A stretch of DNA of 64,000 nt, from contig NZ_JACHXK010000002.1 in the NCBI RefSeq assembly GCF_014192105.1, positions 679,380-743,379 on the forward strand. Direction: 5' to 3'. Both the position numbers and the translations under genes were made by a program. Under the pieces are notes generated by a model, which was given only the letters and a program-made list of their open reading frames with translations, ran no database searches and had not been told where the DNA came from. Source of the DNA: Paenibacillus phyllosphaerae (lineage in GTDB: Bacteria; Bacillota; Bacilli; Paenibacillales; Paenibacillaceae). Shown in pieces: positions 26,815-34,959 of the stretch. Every line of letters starts with the position of its first letter. The first letter of the stretch is position 1.

Positions 26815-26843
26815 TTGGATATGAAGGTGTAAAGTGATATAAT
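26815..26843 (+). promoter_or_regulatory. sigma-A promoter of miaB
   Basis: TTGGAT (26815-26820), a 17-bp spacer and TATAAT (26838-26843), with the TGn extension (TGATATAAT). Confidence 0.75.
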
Positions 26844-26934
26844 ACCATATTGGATTGAACTGCAACCTTACACCGGAATAAGACGAACCTTACGGGCGTC
26901 AAGGCCCGTGCCAGAAGGAAGTGAGCGCACAGTG

Positions 26935-28527
26935 ATGAAGGAGAACAACGGCTCTCCGGATCTCAAATCCGTCAAGAGCGAGAAGGATTTCTCGAAGTAT
27001 TTTGACTTTTCGAGTGCGAAGCTGCTGAAGGAAGAAGGAGGAAGTTCCACCTACCGAATCAGCGGCCGTGACATTACGATCAACTCCGCCCCGAGCTACA
27101 AGGATGAGAAGAAGCGGGGCAAAGAGGATATCAAAGTACATTACGACGATATCGTTCCGGAATCGCTGCGGACATTCGGCGCCCGCAAAAATTATATGAT
27201 TTATACATACGGCTGCCAGATGAACGAGCACGACACCGAAGTGATGAAAGGGATATTCGAGCAGATGGGCTACACGGCGACCGAGGACCGCAAGCAAGCG
27301 GACGTCATCCTGCTGAATACGTGCGCGATTCGCGAGAATGCGGAGGACAAGGTATTCGGCGAGCTTGGCCATCTGAAGCATCTGAAGCGGGAGAATCCGA
27401 ATCTGATCCTTGGCGTATGCGGCTGTATGTCGCAAGAGGAGTCCGTTGTAGGCCGCATCCTTCAAAAGCATACGTTCGTCGACATTATTTTCGGCACCCA
27501 TAACATTCACCGTCTGCCGCATCTGCTGCAGGAAGCGACGTTCAGCAAGGAGTTGGTTGTCGAGGTATGGTCCAAAGAAGGCGATATCATCGAGAACATG
27601 CCCAAGAAGCGGGAAGGCATGCGCGCGTGGGTGAATATCATGTACGGCTGCGATAAGTTCTGCACGTACTGCATCGTTCCGTATACACGAGGCAAAGAGC
27701 GAAGCCGCCGGCCGGAAGACGTGATTGCCGAGGTGCGTGATCTTGCCCGCCAAGGGTTCAAGGAGATTACGCTGCTCGGCCAGAACGTCAATGCGTACGG
27801 CAAGGACTTCGACGATATTCAATATCGCTTCGGCGACCTGATGGGGGATATTCATAAAATCAATATCCCTCGCATTCGCTTCACGACGAGCCACCCGCGT
27901 GATTTCGACGATCATCTCATCGAAGTGCTGGCGCGCGGCGGCAATCTGGTCGAGCATATTCATCTGCCGGTACAGTCGGGCAGCACCGAGATTCTGAAGA
28001 AGATGAGCCGGAAGTATACGCGCGAAGGATTCCTTGAGCTTGTCCGCAAAATCAAGCAGGCCATCCCGAATGTCGTGCTGACAACGGATATTATCGTCGG
28101 CTTCCCTGGCGAGACGGAAGAGCAATTCGAGGAGACGATGTCGCTCGTGCGCGAAGTCGGCTTCGATATGGCGTATACGTTCATCTATTCGCCGCGGGAA
28201 GGGACGCCTGCGGCGGGGATGGAGGATAACGTTCCGGAGTCTGTGAAGAAGGAGCGCCTGTACCGGCTGAATGCGTTGTTCGGCGAGTTGAGCCGCGCGA
28301 GCTACGAGAAGCTGAACGGTCAGATCCTCGAGGTGCTGGTCGAAGGGGAGAGCAAGAACAATGCGAATGTGCTGTCTGGCCGCACGCGCGCGAATAAGCT
28401 TGTTCACTTCGAAGGCCCGAAAGAATGGATTGGCGAATTTGTCCACGTGAAGGTGACAGAGGCGCAAACATGGTATATTAAAGCAGAACCAGTAAGTGGC
28501 CCCATCCCAGACGAAGCGGTGTCCTAA
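26935..28527 (+). CDS. miaB: tRNA-2-methylthio-N6-dimethylallyladenosine synthase MiaB
   Basis: 530 aa from ATG 26935; AAGGAAGTGAG lies about 10 nt upstream, and GTG 26932 is a possible alternative. MiaB is a radical-SAM enzyme that adds the methylthio group at A37 of tRNAs. An N-terminal extension of about 85 residues precedes the UPF0004 domain ([28 protein letters not shown]). The radical-SAM motif [17 protein letters not shown] and a C-terminal TRAM domain follow. QMNEHD is typical of MiaB and distinguishes it from RimO. The extension is like that of the Bacillus enzyme. It is followed 23 nt later by ricA, as in B. subtilis ymcB-ymcA. Confidence 0.95.
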   Translation: MKENNGSPDLKSVKSEKDFSKYFDFSSAKLLKEEGGSSTYRISGRDITINSAPSYKDEKKRGKEDIKVHYDDIVPESLRTFGARKNYMIYTYGCQMNEHDTEVMKGIFEQMGYTATEDRKQADVILLNTCAIRENAEDKVFGELGHLKHLKRENPNLILGVCGCMSQEESVVGRILQKHTFVDIIFGTHNIHRLPHLLQEATFSKELVVEVWSKEGDIIENMPKKREGMRAWVNIMYGCDKFCTYCIVPYTRGKERSRRPEDVIAEVRDLARQGFKEITLLGQNVNAYGKDFDDIQYRFGDLMGDIHKINIPRIRFTTSHPRDFDDHLIEVLARGGNLVEHIHLPVQSGSTEILKKMSRKYTREGFLELVRKIKQAIPNVVLTTDIIVGFPGETEEQFEETMSLVREVGFDMAYTFIYSPREGTPAAGMEDNVPESVKKERLYRLNALFGELSRASYEKLNGQILEVLVEGESKNNANVLSGRTRANKLVHFEGPKEWIGEFVHVKVTEAQTWYIKAEPVSGPIPDEAVS

Positions 28528-28550
28528 CCCACAGGAGAGTGAATCAAGCC

Positions 28551-29054
28551 ATGTCCAACGAGCAATCAACTGCGAAGAAAATAGAAGGCTGCGGTCATGA
28601 TCATCTGACGCATGACCAGAAGCATGGGACAGGCAATGTGCCTTCCTTCAACAACCAAGATCTGATCGTCCGCGCCGATATTATGGAGAAGACGAAAGAG
28701 CTGGCGAGCATGCTCTACACTTCCGAGGAAGTACAGCAATTCCGTCGTGCGGAGCAGCAGATTAACGGCAATGAGCGGATCCAAGTCCTGATCGCGCAGA
28801 TCAAGAAGAAGCAGAAGGAATTGGTCGCTTTCCAGACGACGTTCAAGAACACGGATATGGTCGCGAAGATCGAGAACGAGATCGACGAGCTGCAGGATGA
28901 GCTCGACAACATTCCGATCATCTCCGAATTCCAGCAAAGCCAAGCGGACATTAACTATCTGCTGCAGACCGTCGTATCGGTTATCCGCGATACGGTAGCG
29001 AAGAAAATCAACATGGAAGACGTCGAGCTGGAAGCTCCGGAGAACTGCGACTAA
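28551..29054 (+). CDS. ricA: RicA (YmcA), YlbF-family RNA maturation and sporulation factor
   Basis: 167 aa from ATG 28551, with AGGAG at 28533-28537. RicA works with RicF and RicT in a complex that supports RNase Y-dependent mRNA processing, sporulation, competence and biofilm formation. The central helical YlbF/YmcA domain is at about 40-155. Cys-containing termini (GCGHDH near residue 14 and ENCD at the end) fit the known Fe-S binding by the Ric complex. The N-terminal His/Cys-rich stretch makes it longer than the B. subtilis protein. In B. subtilis cotE and mutS follow; here they do not. Confidence 0.9.
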   Translation: MSNEQSTAKKIEGCGHDHLTHDQKHGTGNVPSFNNQDLIVRADIMEKTKELASMLYTSEEVQQFRRAEQQINGNERIQVLIAQIKKKQKELVAFQTTFKNTDMVAKIENEIDELQDELDNIPIISEFQQSQADINYLLQTVVSVIRDTVAKKINMEDVELEAPENCD

Positions 29055-29099
29055 TAGCGGCGCCTCGCGAGGAACATCTCTTCGCATCCAGTGAATTCC

Positions 29100-29130
29100 T
29101 GATTGCGCCATGCGATTGCCTCCCATACTA
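29100..29130 (+). promoter_or_regulatory. sigma-G type (forespore) promoter of the 30-codon gene
   Basis: TGATTG (29100-29105), an 18-bp spacer and CATACTA (29124-29130). The -10 is exact; the -35 matches gHATR at 4 of 5. It is about 48 nt before the start codon. Confidence 0.55.
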
Positions 29131-29178
29131 ACACGGTCTGAAGCCAAGACAAGACTCAAGGTAAGGGAGGGTATCGCA

Positions 29179-29271
29179 ATGGATTCGAAGAACGGTTCCC
29201 AGCACAAAGAGCCCGCTTCGAACGGCCCGGAGCATCAAGGCCGTTCCGCAGCGAAGAAGAAGTCCAAATAA
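29179..29271 (+). CDS. 30-aa hydrophilic protein, candidate small spore protein
   Basis: 30 codons from ATG 29179, preceded by an excellent GTAAGGGAGG site (29161-29170). The product begins MDSKNGSQHKEPASNG and ends SAAKKKSK. It has essentially no hydrophobic residues and is rich in Ser, Lys, Asn, His and Gln, like the minor small acid-soluble spore proteins of Bacilli. I do not recognise the family. It has its own CATACTA-type promoter and a strong terminator starting 7 nt after its stop. These three features together argue that it is a real, sporulation-expressed gene. It is too short for similarity alone to decide. Confidence 0.6.
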   Translation: MDSKNGSQHKEPASNGPEHQGRSAAKKKSK

Positions 29272-29277
29272 GAACGC

Positions 29278-29335
29278 AAAGAGCTGATCTTAGCTTTCGT
29301 CTATATGACGAAAAGCATAAGATCAGCTCTTTTTT
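29278..29335. terminator. bidirectional terminator between the 30-codon gene and the MFS gene
   Basis: A 15-bp perfect stem (29278-29292 with 29318-29332) with an inner TTTCGTC/GACGAAA stem, then T. It sits between convergent genes. Confidence 0.9.
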
Positions 29336-30581
29336 ATATCGAACGGGACTGCTCTTCTTGACCAGTTGCGATGCGTAACTTGACGCTCTCCGCGTATTTC
29401 CACCACAAGCTTAAGGCGACGGAGAGCGCGGCGATTGTTCCGCCTAACCAGAAGCCGCTCGCAAGGCCGTAGCTGTCATTCATGAAGCCCGCGAGGAACG
29501 GACCGGCGAACATGCCGGCGCTATAGGCCGCCTGGTAGAAACCCATCGCCGTCGCCCGGCGAGCCGGCTCGAACGGTGCAATGGCAAGCGCAAGCAGAAG
29601 CGGGAAGTGCAAGCCTTGAGCCAGTCCATTCAACGCCTGCGTCAAGGCAAGCATGCCGAGCGTCTCACTGAATGGAATAGCAATTGTAAAGATGGCGCTG
29701 AGCGCGAAACCGGTTATAATCACATTCCATGAACCGAATCTGGGAGCGAGGTAACGTCCGGTCAGCAAGGAGACGGCCGCATGCGGCACCATGAAGGCGA
29801 TCACGATCCAAATAAGCTGTCCGCTGGTGGCGCCGAGTGCCGTCGCATGAAGCGGCGTAAACCCGAACATGGTGATGAATAGCACGCTGTGGGCCAGGAT
29901 GGAGAGGATCGACACTTGAAGCAGCGATCTTGTCTTGACCACATCAGCCAGCAAGGAAAAAGAGATCGGCGCCCGAACGATTCCGCCCGAAGGCTCCTTC
30001 ACCAGCAGCGCAAGCAGGAGTCCCGCAACGCCGAATGCGATACCGGTGGCGAAGGCCGCATTCCAGCTCAGCGCGCCAGCCAGCCAGCTGCTCAAGGTCA
30101 TGCCGGCGAGCTGCCCGCCTGCTGTCATGAAGCTGATATTGCTCATGGCGCGCGAGGAATCGCTGTTCGCGAAGTAGGCGGCATAGAGCACCGTGAACGC
30201 GACCCAGGCGGAGGCACAGACGCCGGAGACGATTCGTCCGGCGAGCGGCCATATCCAGGAGCCGGGGATCATGAACAACAGGCAGCTGAGCGCGCCTGAG
30301 AGCAGCCCTAACATGAGGAAGGGCTTGCGTCTATGCAGCTTATCGGACAGGATCCCCAGCGGGAACCGGATCAGCAGCTGCGTCAAGCCGTAGCTGCCGA
30401 GTACGATGCCGATCATCGTCTCACTATAGCCGCTGTCGCTCATGAAAGGCGTTAGAATCGGAACATAGATATAAAGCGTCGACCAATACAGCAGCGTGAC
30501 GATGATAAAGATGAGATGATCGAAGCGAGTGGCGGTTATGAACGGCCGGTCCGCCGTGTCGATAGGTACAGGGGATTGCAA
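29334..30581 (-). CDS. major facilitator superfamily transporter
   Basis: 415 aa, TTG start at 30581 with AAGGAGCG about 9 nt upstream on this strand. About 12 hydrophobic segments are visible. The MFS motif between helices 2 and 3 appears as GILSDKLHRRKPF (about 75-88), with SYGLTQLLIRFPLG just before. The substrate cannot be told; homologues are often drug exporters. The gene is divergent from the DUF3889 gene and convergent with the small spore-type gene. It is the first clear departure from the B. subtilis gene order in this window. Confidence 0.88.
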   Translation of the reverse strand: MQSPVPIDTADRPFITATRFDHLIFIIVTLLYWSTLYIYVPILTPFMSDSGYSETMIGIVLGSYGLTQLLIRFPLGILSDKLHRRKPFLMLGLLSGALSCLLFMIPGSWIWPLAGRIVSGVCASAWVAFTVLYAAYFANSDSSRAMSNISFMTAGGQLAGMTLSSWLAGALSWNAAFATGIAFGVAGLLLALLVKEPSGGIVRAPISFSLLADVVKTRSLLQVSILSILAHSVLFITMFGFTPLHATALGATSGQLIWIVIAFMVPHAAVSLLTGRYLAPRFGSWNVIITGFALSAIFTIAIPFSETLGMLALTQALNGLAQGLHFPLLLALAIAPFEPARRATAMGFYQAAYSAGMFAGPFLAGFMNDSYGLASGFWLGGTIAALSVALSLWWKYAESVKLRIATGQEEQSRSI

Positions 30582-30735
30582 CGAATATCGCTCCTTCCAG
30601 CTGCAGGTATAAATCCCCCTCTACTGTAACGCAGGCGGGAGGGAGGCGGCAATGCTTATTGTTGTCCTGAACTTATGCGCTTAAGGCTACTGATCGATCG
30701 CTTCCGTCCGGTGCAAAATCGTCCACGTGCATGCG

Positions 30736-30766
30736 TGAGTAAAGCAGACGGCGTAGGGGCATACTA
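30736..30766 (+). promoter_or_regulatory. sigma-G type (forespore) promoter of the DUF3889 gene
   Basis: TGAGTA (30736-30741), an 18-bp spacer and CATACTA (30760-30766), 33 nt before the start codon. One mismatch to TGAATA and an exact -10. Confidence 0.6.
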
Positions 30767-30799
30767 CTTCCGCAAATAAGCTGGAGGTGGATTTTTCCA

Positions 30800-31159
30800 A
30801 TGCGTCTAACGAAAACAAGCGGGATCGTCTTTACTTTGCTCGTGCTGCTAATGATGACTGCCGGACTTTCGCAGGCAAACGCTGAGCCTCCCTATGCCAA
30901 ATGGGGGCGCCTGGCTATGAAAGAGACATCCAAACGCTACCATGCGCAGATTATCGACTACAAGCATCTAGGCAGAAAAGTGGAGCAGAAGGGCGTCGTG
31001 TCCGAATCTTTCAAGCTCATTCTGAACAAAAATTCGAATCCGTTCAGCGTGACGGTACGGATCTGGTTTGACCAGAAAACGGAGCAAGTGATCCGTATTC
31101 AATTTACGGAGGAAGGCCGCGCGGTAAGCCGTACCCGAGCGCAAACTAAAATGATTTGA
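30800..31159 (+). CDS. secreted DUF3889 protein
   Basis: 119 aa, ATG with TGGAGGTGG upstream. A cleavable signal peptide is clear (hydrophobic IVFTLLVLLMMTAG and a likely cut after SQANA, residues about 8-28). The mature part starts EPPYAKWGRLAMKET, the hallmark of DUF3889 (B. subtilis YqzG/YhdC). The function is unknown. It is probably exported, and if the forespore promoter is right it would be exported from the forespore toward the cortex region. The following ybjQ-type gene has its own ribosome binding site 57 nt later. Confidence 0.85.
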   Translation: MRLTKTSGIVFTLLVLLMMTAGLSQANAEPPYAKWGRLAMKETSKRYHAQIIDYKHLGRKVEQKGVVSESFKLILNKNSNPFSVTVRIWFDQKTEQVIRIQFTEEGRAVSRTRAQTKMI

Positions 31160-31215
31160 AACGAGAGGATTTTATAATCGTATGGAAAAAAAGGATAAAT
31201 AAGGAGGAGTAACTT

Positions 31216-31527
31216 ATGATTCTGACTACAACTTCAACGATTGAAGGTCGTCCGGCCCAGAGCTATCTCGGCGTCGTAACCGGCGAAGCGATCATGGGCG
31301 CGAATATTGTACGCGATCTGTTCGCATCGATCACCGATATTGTCGGCGGGCGCTCCGGCGCCTACGAGGCGAAACTGAAGGAAGCGCGCGATGTCGCTTT
31401 TGACGAAATGAGCAGTCAAGCAACGCGACTCGGTGCGAATGCCATTGTCGGCATCGATGTCGATTACGAGGTTATCCGGGACGGCATGCTGATGGTGGCC
31501 GTCAGCGGGACAGCGATCAAGATCTAA
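31216..31527 (+). CDS. YbjQ family protein (UPF0145/DUF74)
   Basis: 103 aa, ATG with AAGGAGGAG upstream. The family pattern is present: [25 protein letters not shown] (in part), a charged middle, and [15 protein letters not shown]. The length is normal for UPF0145. These are small pentamer-forming cytosolic proteins of unknown function. A TATAAT at 31173-31178 lies upstream without a good -35. A perfect-stem terminator follows. Confidence 0.9.
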   Translation: MILTTTSTIEGRPAQSYLGVVTGEAIMGANIVRDLFASITDIVGGRSGAYEAKLKEARDVAFDEMSSQATRLGANAIVGIDVDYEVIRDGMLMVAVSGTAIKI

Positions 31528-31549
31528 CGCATTCGTGAATCGGTGGGAG

Positions 31550-31588
31550 AAGCAGCATTCGCTTGGACAGCGGCGGTGCTGCTTTTTT
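31550..31588 (+). terminator. terminator after the ybjQ-type gene
   Basis: AAGCAGCA (31550-31557) pairs with TGCTGCTT (31577-31584), an inner CGCT/AGCG, then a T run. Confidence 0.9.
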
Positions 31589-31610
31589 CCATGCAGATCA
31601 GTCCTCGCAC

Positions 31611-31640
31611 TGGACATAGCCAAGTCTGGAAATGTACAAT
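31611..31640 (+). promoter_or_regulatory. probable promoter of the DUF1992-rhodanese pair
   Basis: TGGACA (31611-31616), an 18-bp spacer and TACAAT (31635-31640). Confidence 0.5.
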
Positions 31641-31690
31641 GCAAGTGAGCGTTCACCTTGGCGATCGATCATAGGAGGCATAATGATTCT

Positions 31691-32071
31691 ATGGATATTT
31701 TTCGGCTGATCGCGGAGGAGCGGATCAAGGAAGCCATTGCAGACGGCGCCTTCGACAATCTTCCGGGAAAAGGCAAGCCGCTTGTCATGGAAGATCTGTC
31801 ACATGTTCCGGAGGACATGCGGATGAGCTACAAAGTGATGAAGAATGCGGGCTTTCTTCCACCGGAGATGCAGCTGTCCAAGGAGATGGTCACGCTGCAG
31901 GATATGCTGGCTTTATGCACGACCGAGGAAGAGCGGGTTTCGCTCCGGGATGAACTGACCGAGAAGAAGCTGCGCTACCGGATGATGCTGGAGGCCAAAG
32001 GACTTTACGGCAACAGCGCCTTTACCCAATACGAGCAGAAGGTTCGAGCCAAACTTGAAGGAGATGAATGA
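31691..32071 (+). CDS. DUF1992 (DnaJ-homologue) protein
   Basis: 126 aa from ATG 31691, with AGGAGG at 31673-31678. The earlier ATG at 31684 is in another frame. It opens MDIFRLIAEERIKEAIADGAF and contains FDNLPGKGKPLVMEDLSHVP, the signature of DUF1992 proteins, which share a domain with DNAJC28. There is no J domain. The function is unknown. It lies just before and overlaps the ribosome binding site of the rhodanese gene. Confidence 0.9.
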   Translation: MDIFRLIAEERIKEAIADGAFDNLPGKGKPLVMEDLSHVPEDMRMSYKVMKNAGFLPPEMQLSKEMVTLQDMLALCTTEEERVSLRDELTEKKLRYRMMLEAKGLYGNSAFTQYEQKVRAKLEGDE

Positions 32072-32075
32072 AGGC

Positions 32076-32387
32076 ATGAGTCAAGAGATTACGACGACCG
32101 AGCTAGCCAAGCTCTTGGAAGAAGGACAACCTATCAATTTGATCGATGTACGCGAAATCGACGAATGGCAGTCGGGCCATATCGCGCAGGCGAAGCTTAT
32201 TCCGCTGTCGGAGTTTACGGATCGGATGCATGAGATCGATACGGACAATTCGCCGATCTATGTCATTTGCCGCAGCGGCGGCCGCAGCGGCAAGGTATGC
32301 GACTATCTCGCGCCTCAAGGCTATAAAGTGGTCAACGTCCAAGGCGGCATGCTGAGCTGGGCCGGGGATGTCGTAACAGGCGATTAG
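32076..32387 (+). CDS. single-domain rhodanese
   Basis: 103 aa from ATG 32076, with AAGGAG at 32058-32063; two in-frame upstream ATGs are alternatives. The rhodanese fold is clear: INLIDVREIDEWQSGHI, PLSEF, and the active-site loop VICRSGGRSGKVC with the catalytic Cys near residue 71. Such proteins carry sulfane sulfur. The gene starts 4 nt after the DUF1992 stop and ends with a terminator. Confidence 0.9.
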   Translation: MSQEITTTELAKLLEEGQPINLIDVREIDEWQSGHIAQAKLIPLSEFTDRMHEIDTDNSPIYVICRSGGRSGKVCDYLAPQGYKVVNVQGGMLSWAGDVVTGD

Positions 32388-32422
32388 CGCATGCGTGCGC
32401 CGGACTTTTCATAAGATGATGG

Positions 32423-32457
32423 GCACTCGGATTGTGAACGATCCGGGTGCTTTTTTT
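32423..32457 (+). terminator. terminator after the rhodanese gene
   Basis: GCACTCGGAT (32423-32432) with ATCCGGGTGC (32441-32450), then seven T. Confidence 0.9.
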
Positions 32458-32637
32458 AATGCCCATGCAGGTGGGGCTAGAAGTCTAGCAGAGTCGTTCT
32501 ACCTTTCTTGCGCTTCCCGTCATGTCCGAGGTATTCCGCCCATATAGTAAACAATAGAGTTTGCGCATGGCATCGCTGTGGCAGCAAGCACAATTGCCGA
32601 AGATGACGTTTACGGCAGCCTGGGAGGAGGCAAGTGA

Positions 32638-34839
32638 ATGACGGAACGGCCAGATCGCGCGGTATTGGACATGACGATTCAAGGGATGAGCTGCACCGCC
32701 TGCGCTGCTCGAATCGAAAAAGGACTGGGCAGAATGAAAGGCGTGGAAGCGGTGTCTGTCCATTACGCCGGCAAATCGGGGAGTGTCCGTTATTACGCCT
32801 CGCTGGTCTCGCCCGAGCAAATTATGGACCGGGTCCACGACCTTGGCTTTCGCGCGGCGCTATATGGAAGCCAGCAGGGAGAGAGCGATGAACAGGGGAA
32901 GCTGCTCCTTCGTCTTGTCCTATCCATACTCTTGTCGTTGCCGCTGCTTCTCGGGATGCTGCACCATTACGAATGGCTAAGCGGGATTCCGCTGCCGGGC
33001 TTCATCCAGGAGCCGCTCCTGCAGTTCGTCCTGGCGGCGATCGTCCAGTTCGGGATCGGCATGCCCTTCTACTTCAACGCCTACTACGCGCTTCGGGAGC
33101 GGACCGCGAATATGGATGTATTGGTCGCATTCGGGACGACGGCGGCTTTTGCCTACAGCTATTATGCGATGCTGGCGGGCCTTCCGCTTTATTTTGAAAC
33201 TTCGGCGGTCGTCATAACGGCTGTCTTGCTGGGCAAATGGCTGGAAGCCTCGATCTCCGACCAGGCGCTGCGTGCGGCTACAGGTTTCGAACGGCTGCAG
33301 GTAATGGAGGCGGTCGTCCTGCGTTCCGGCGCTGCAGTTACCGTGCGGGTGGAGGAACTGCGGACGGGCGATACCCTCATCACGAAAGCCGGCAGCCGCA
33401 TTGCCGCCGATGGGGCCGTCGTGCGCGGCCATGCCTTCGTCGACGAATCGTTCCTGACAGGCGAGAGCATGCCGGTGAGCAAAGAACCGGGGGACCCCAT
33501 ATTCGCCGGAACGATGGTATCCGGCGGTGAACTGGTGAGCCGCATCCAGGCGACGGGAAGCGCGACGATGCTTAGCCGGATTGCCGCCTTAACGAGGCAG
33601 TCGCAATCGTCCAAATCCTCGATCGGACGGAAGGTGGACGCCCTCGCGGGAATATTCGTCCCGCTCATGATGCTGCTGGCCATCGTCACGCTGCTCATCT
33701 GGCTGCTCATCCTCCGTCCGGGCGATCTGAGCACGGCAGCCGTACATGCCTTAGCCGTCGTGCTCGCTGCCTGTCCGTGCGCCCTTGGACTTGCTGCGCC
33801 GATTTCCCTCGTGCTGGCCTCGGGAAGAATGGCCCGCAGAGGAATCGTGCTGAAGGAAGCGGGCGTGCTCGAGCGTCTGGCTGCGCTTGATACCGTCGTG
33901 CTCGATAAGACCGGTACATTAACCGAGGGCAAGCCGCAGTTGAAGCAGATTGCGGTCGCTTCTGGCCGCTCCAAGCTTGCGCTCTTGCGTATCGCGGCTG
34001 CGGCGGAAGCGGCGTCCGCGCATCCATTTGCGCTAGCGCTCAAGGAGGAAGCCGGCAAGAAAGGACTGGTGCTGCCCCAAGCCGAGCAGTTCCAAGCCGT
34101 GTACGGCCGCGGCATCAGAGCTCGCGTAGAGGGCCGGCTGATTGCCATCGGGAACAGGCGCTTCGCGGAAGAGGAAGGCCATGCCATCTCGCCGGAGATG
34201 ATCCGATTTGCGGAGACGGCCGAATCAGCGGGGGAATCGGTGCTGTACCAGTTTGCTGACGGGATCTGTGAAGGTGCGTATGCCTTCTATGATCCGGTGA
34301 AGCGCTCTTCGATTGAAGCGGTCAAGCAATTGCAGCAGAGCGGCGTCGAAGTGTGGCTGGCAACCGGTGATCATCCGGCCGCGGCGCATGCGGCTGCAGC
34401 GGAAGCGGGAATTCGGCATATCCACGCGTCCATGCTGCCGGAAGACAAGAAGGCGCTTATCGAACAGCTGCGCCAGCGGCATAGAAGAGTCGCGATGGCC
34501 GGGGACGGGTGGAACGACGCGCCGGCGTTGGCCGCAGCCGATGTAGGCATGGCGATGGGCGACGGAACGGAAGCCGCGCTGGCAGCCGGACATATGACCC
34601 TCATCCGGGCCAGACTGACGGGAATTCCGGATGCGATCCGCATCAGCCGGCTTGCGCTGCGCAATATTCGGCAGAATCTCGCGTTTGCCTTCGTGTACAA
34701 TGCGATCGTCATTCCGTTCGCGGCCTTCGGAGGGCTAGAACCTTGGATGGCGGGCACAGCCATGGCATTCAGTTCGGTGTCCGTCGTGGGCAATGCGCTG
34801 CGGCTCAAGAAACAGATGGAGCGTGTCGTACAGACGTAA
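32638..34839 (+). CDS. copA: copper-type P1B ATPase
   Basis: 733 aa, ATG with GGGAGGAGG upstream. One N-terminal heavy-metal domain has GMSCTAC (Cys19 and Cys22). Eight membrane segments are expected; the transmembrane metal site is ACPCALG (CPC at 379-381). The phosphorylation motif DKTGT starts at Asp423, and the actuator TGES and hinge GDGWNDAPAL are present. CPC with MxCxxC points to Cu(I) export. No copZ or csoR gene lies next to it, and I see no clear metal-regulator operator in the 250-bp upstream gap. Confidence 0.93.
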   Translation: MTERPDRAVLDMTIQGMSCTACAARIEKGLGRMKGVEAVSVHYAGKSGSVRYYASLVSPEQIMDRVHDLGFRAALYGSQQGESDEQGKLLLRLVLSILLSLPLLLGMLHHYEWLSGIPLPGFIQEPLLQFVLAAIVQFGIGMPFYFNAYYALRERTANMDVLVAFGTTAAFAYSYYAMLAGLPLYFETSAVVITAVLLGKWLEASISDQALRAATGFERLQVMEAVVLRSGAAVTVRVEELRTGDTLITKAGSRIAADGAVVRGHAFVDESFLTGESMPVSKEPGDPIFAGTMVSGGELVSRIQATGSATMLSRIAALTRQSQSSKSSIGRKVDALAGIFVPLMMLLAIVTLLIWLLILRPGDLSTAAVHALAVVLAACPCALGLAAPISLVLASGRMARRGIVLKEAGVLERLAALDTVVLDKTGTLTEGKPQLKQIAVASGRSKLALLRIAAAAEAASAHPFALALKEEAGKKGLVLPQAEQFQAVYGRGIRARVEGRLIAIGNRRFAEEEGHAISPEMIRFAETAESAGESVLYQFADGICEGAYAFYDPVKRSSIEAVKQLQQSGVEVWLATGDHPAAAHAAAAEAGIRHIHASMLPEDKKALIEQLRQRHRRVAMAGDGWNDAPALAAADVGMAMGDGTEAALAAGHMTLIRARLTGIPDAIRISRLALRNIRQNLAFAFVYNAIVIPFAAFGGLEPWMAGTAMAFSSVSVVGNALRLKKQMERVVQT

Positions 34840-34959
34840 GCGATAAATGGGACCAAGGACTTACGCGAATAGCAAAATAAGCCAAAAGGGCAGAAGGTTT
34901 TTCGGCGTGCGACAGCGAATTCGTAAGAAGCAGGTTGCTTAACAAATTGCGGAGGATGG

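Noticed and set aside
26899-28569. 556-codon open frame antisense to miaB
   Set aside because: It is the codon shadow of miaB: the sense protein carries all MiaB motifs, and the antisense product is Arg/Leu-rich with no recognisable domain.
34835-34865. CGTAAG/CTTACG hairpin at the end of copA as a terminator
   Set aside because: No T tract and a long loop.
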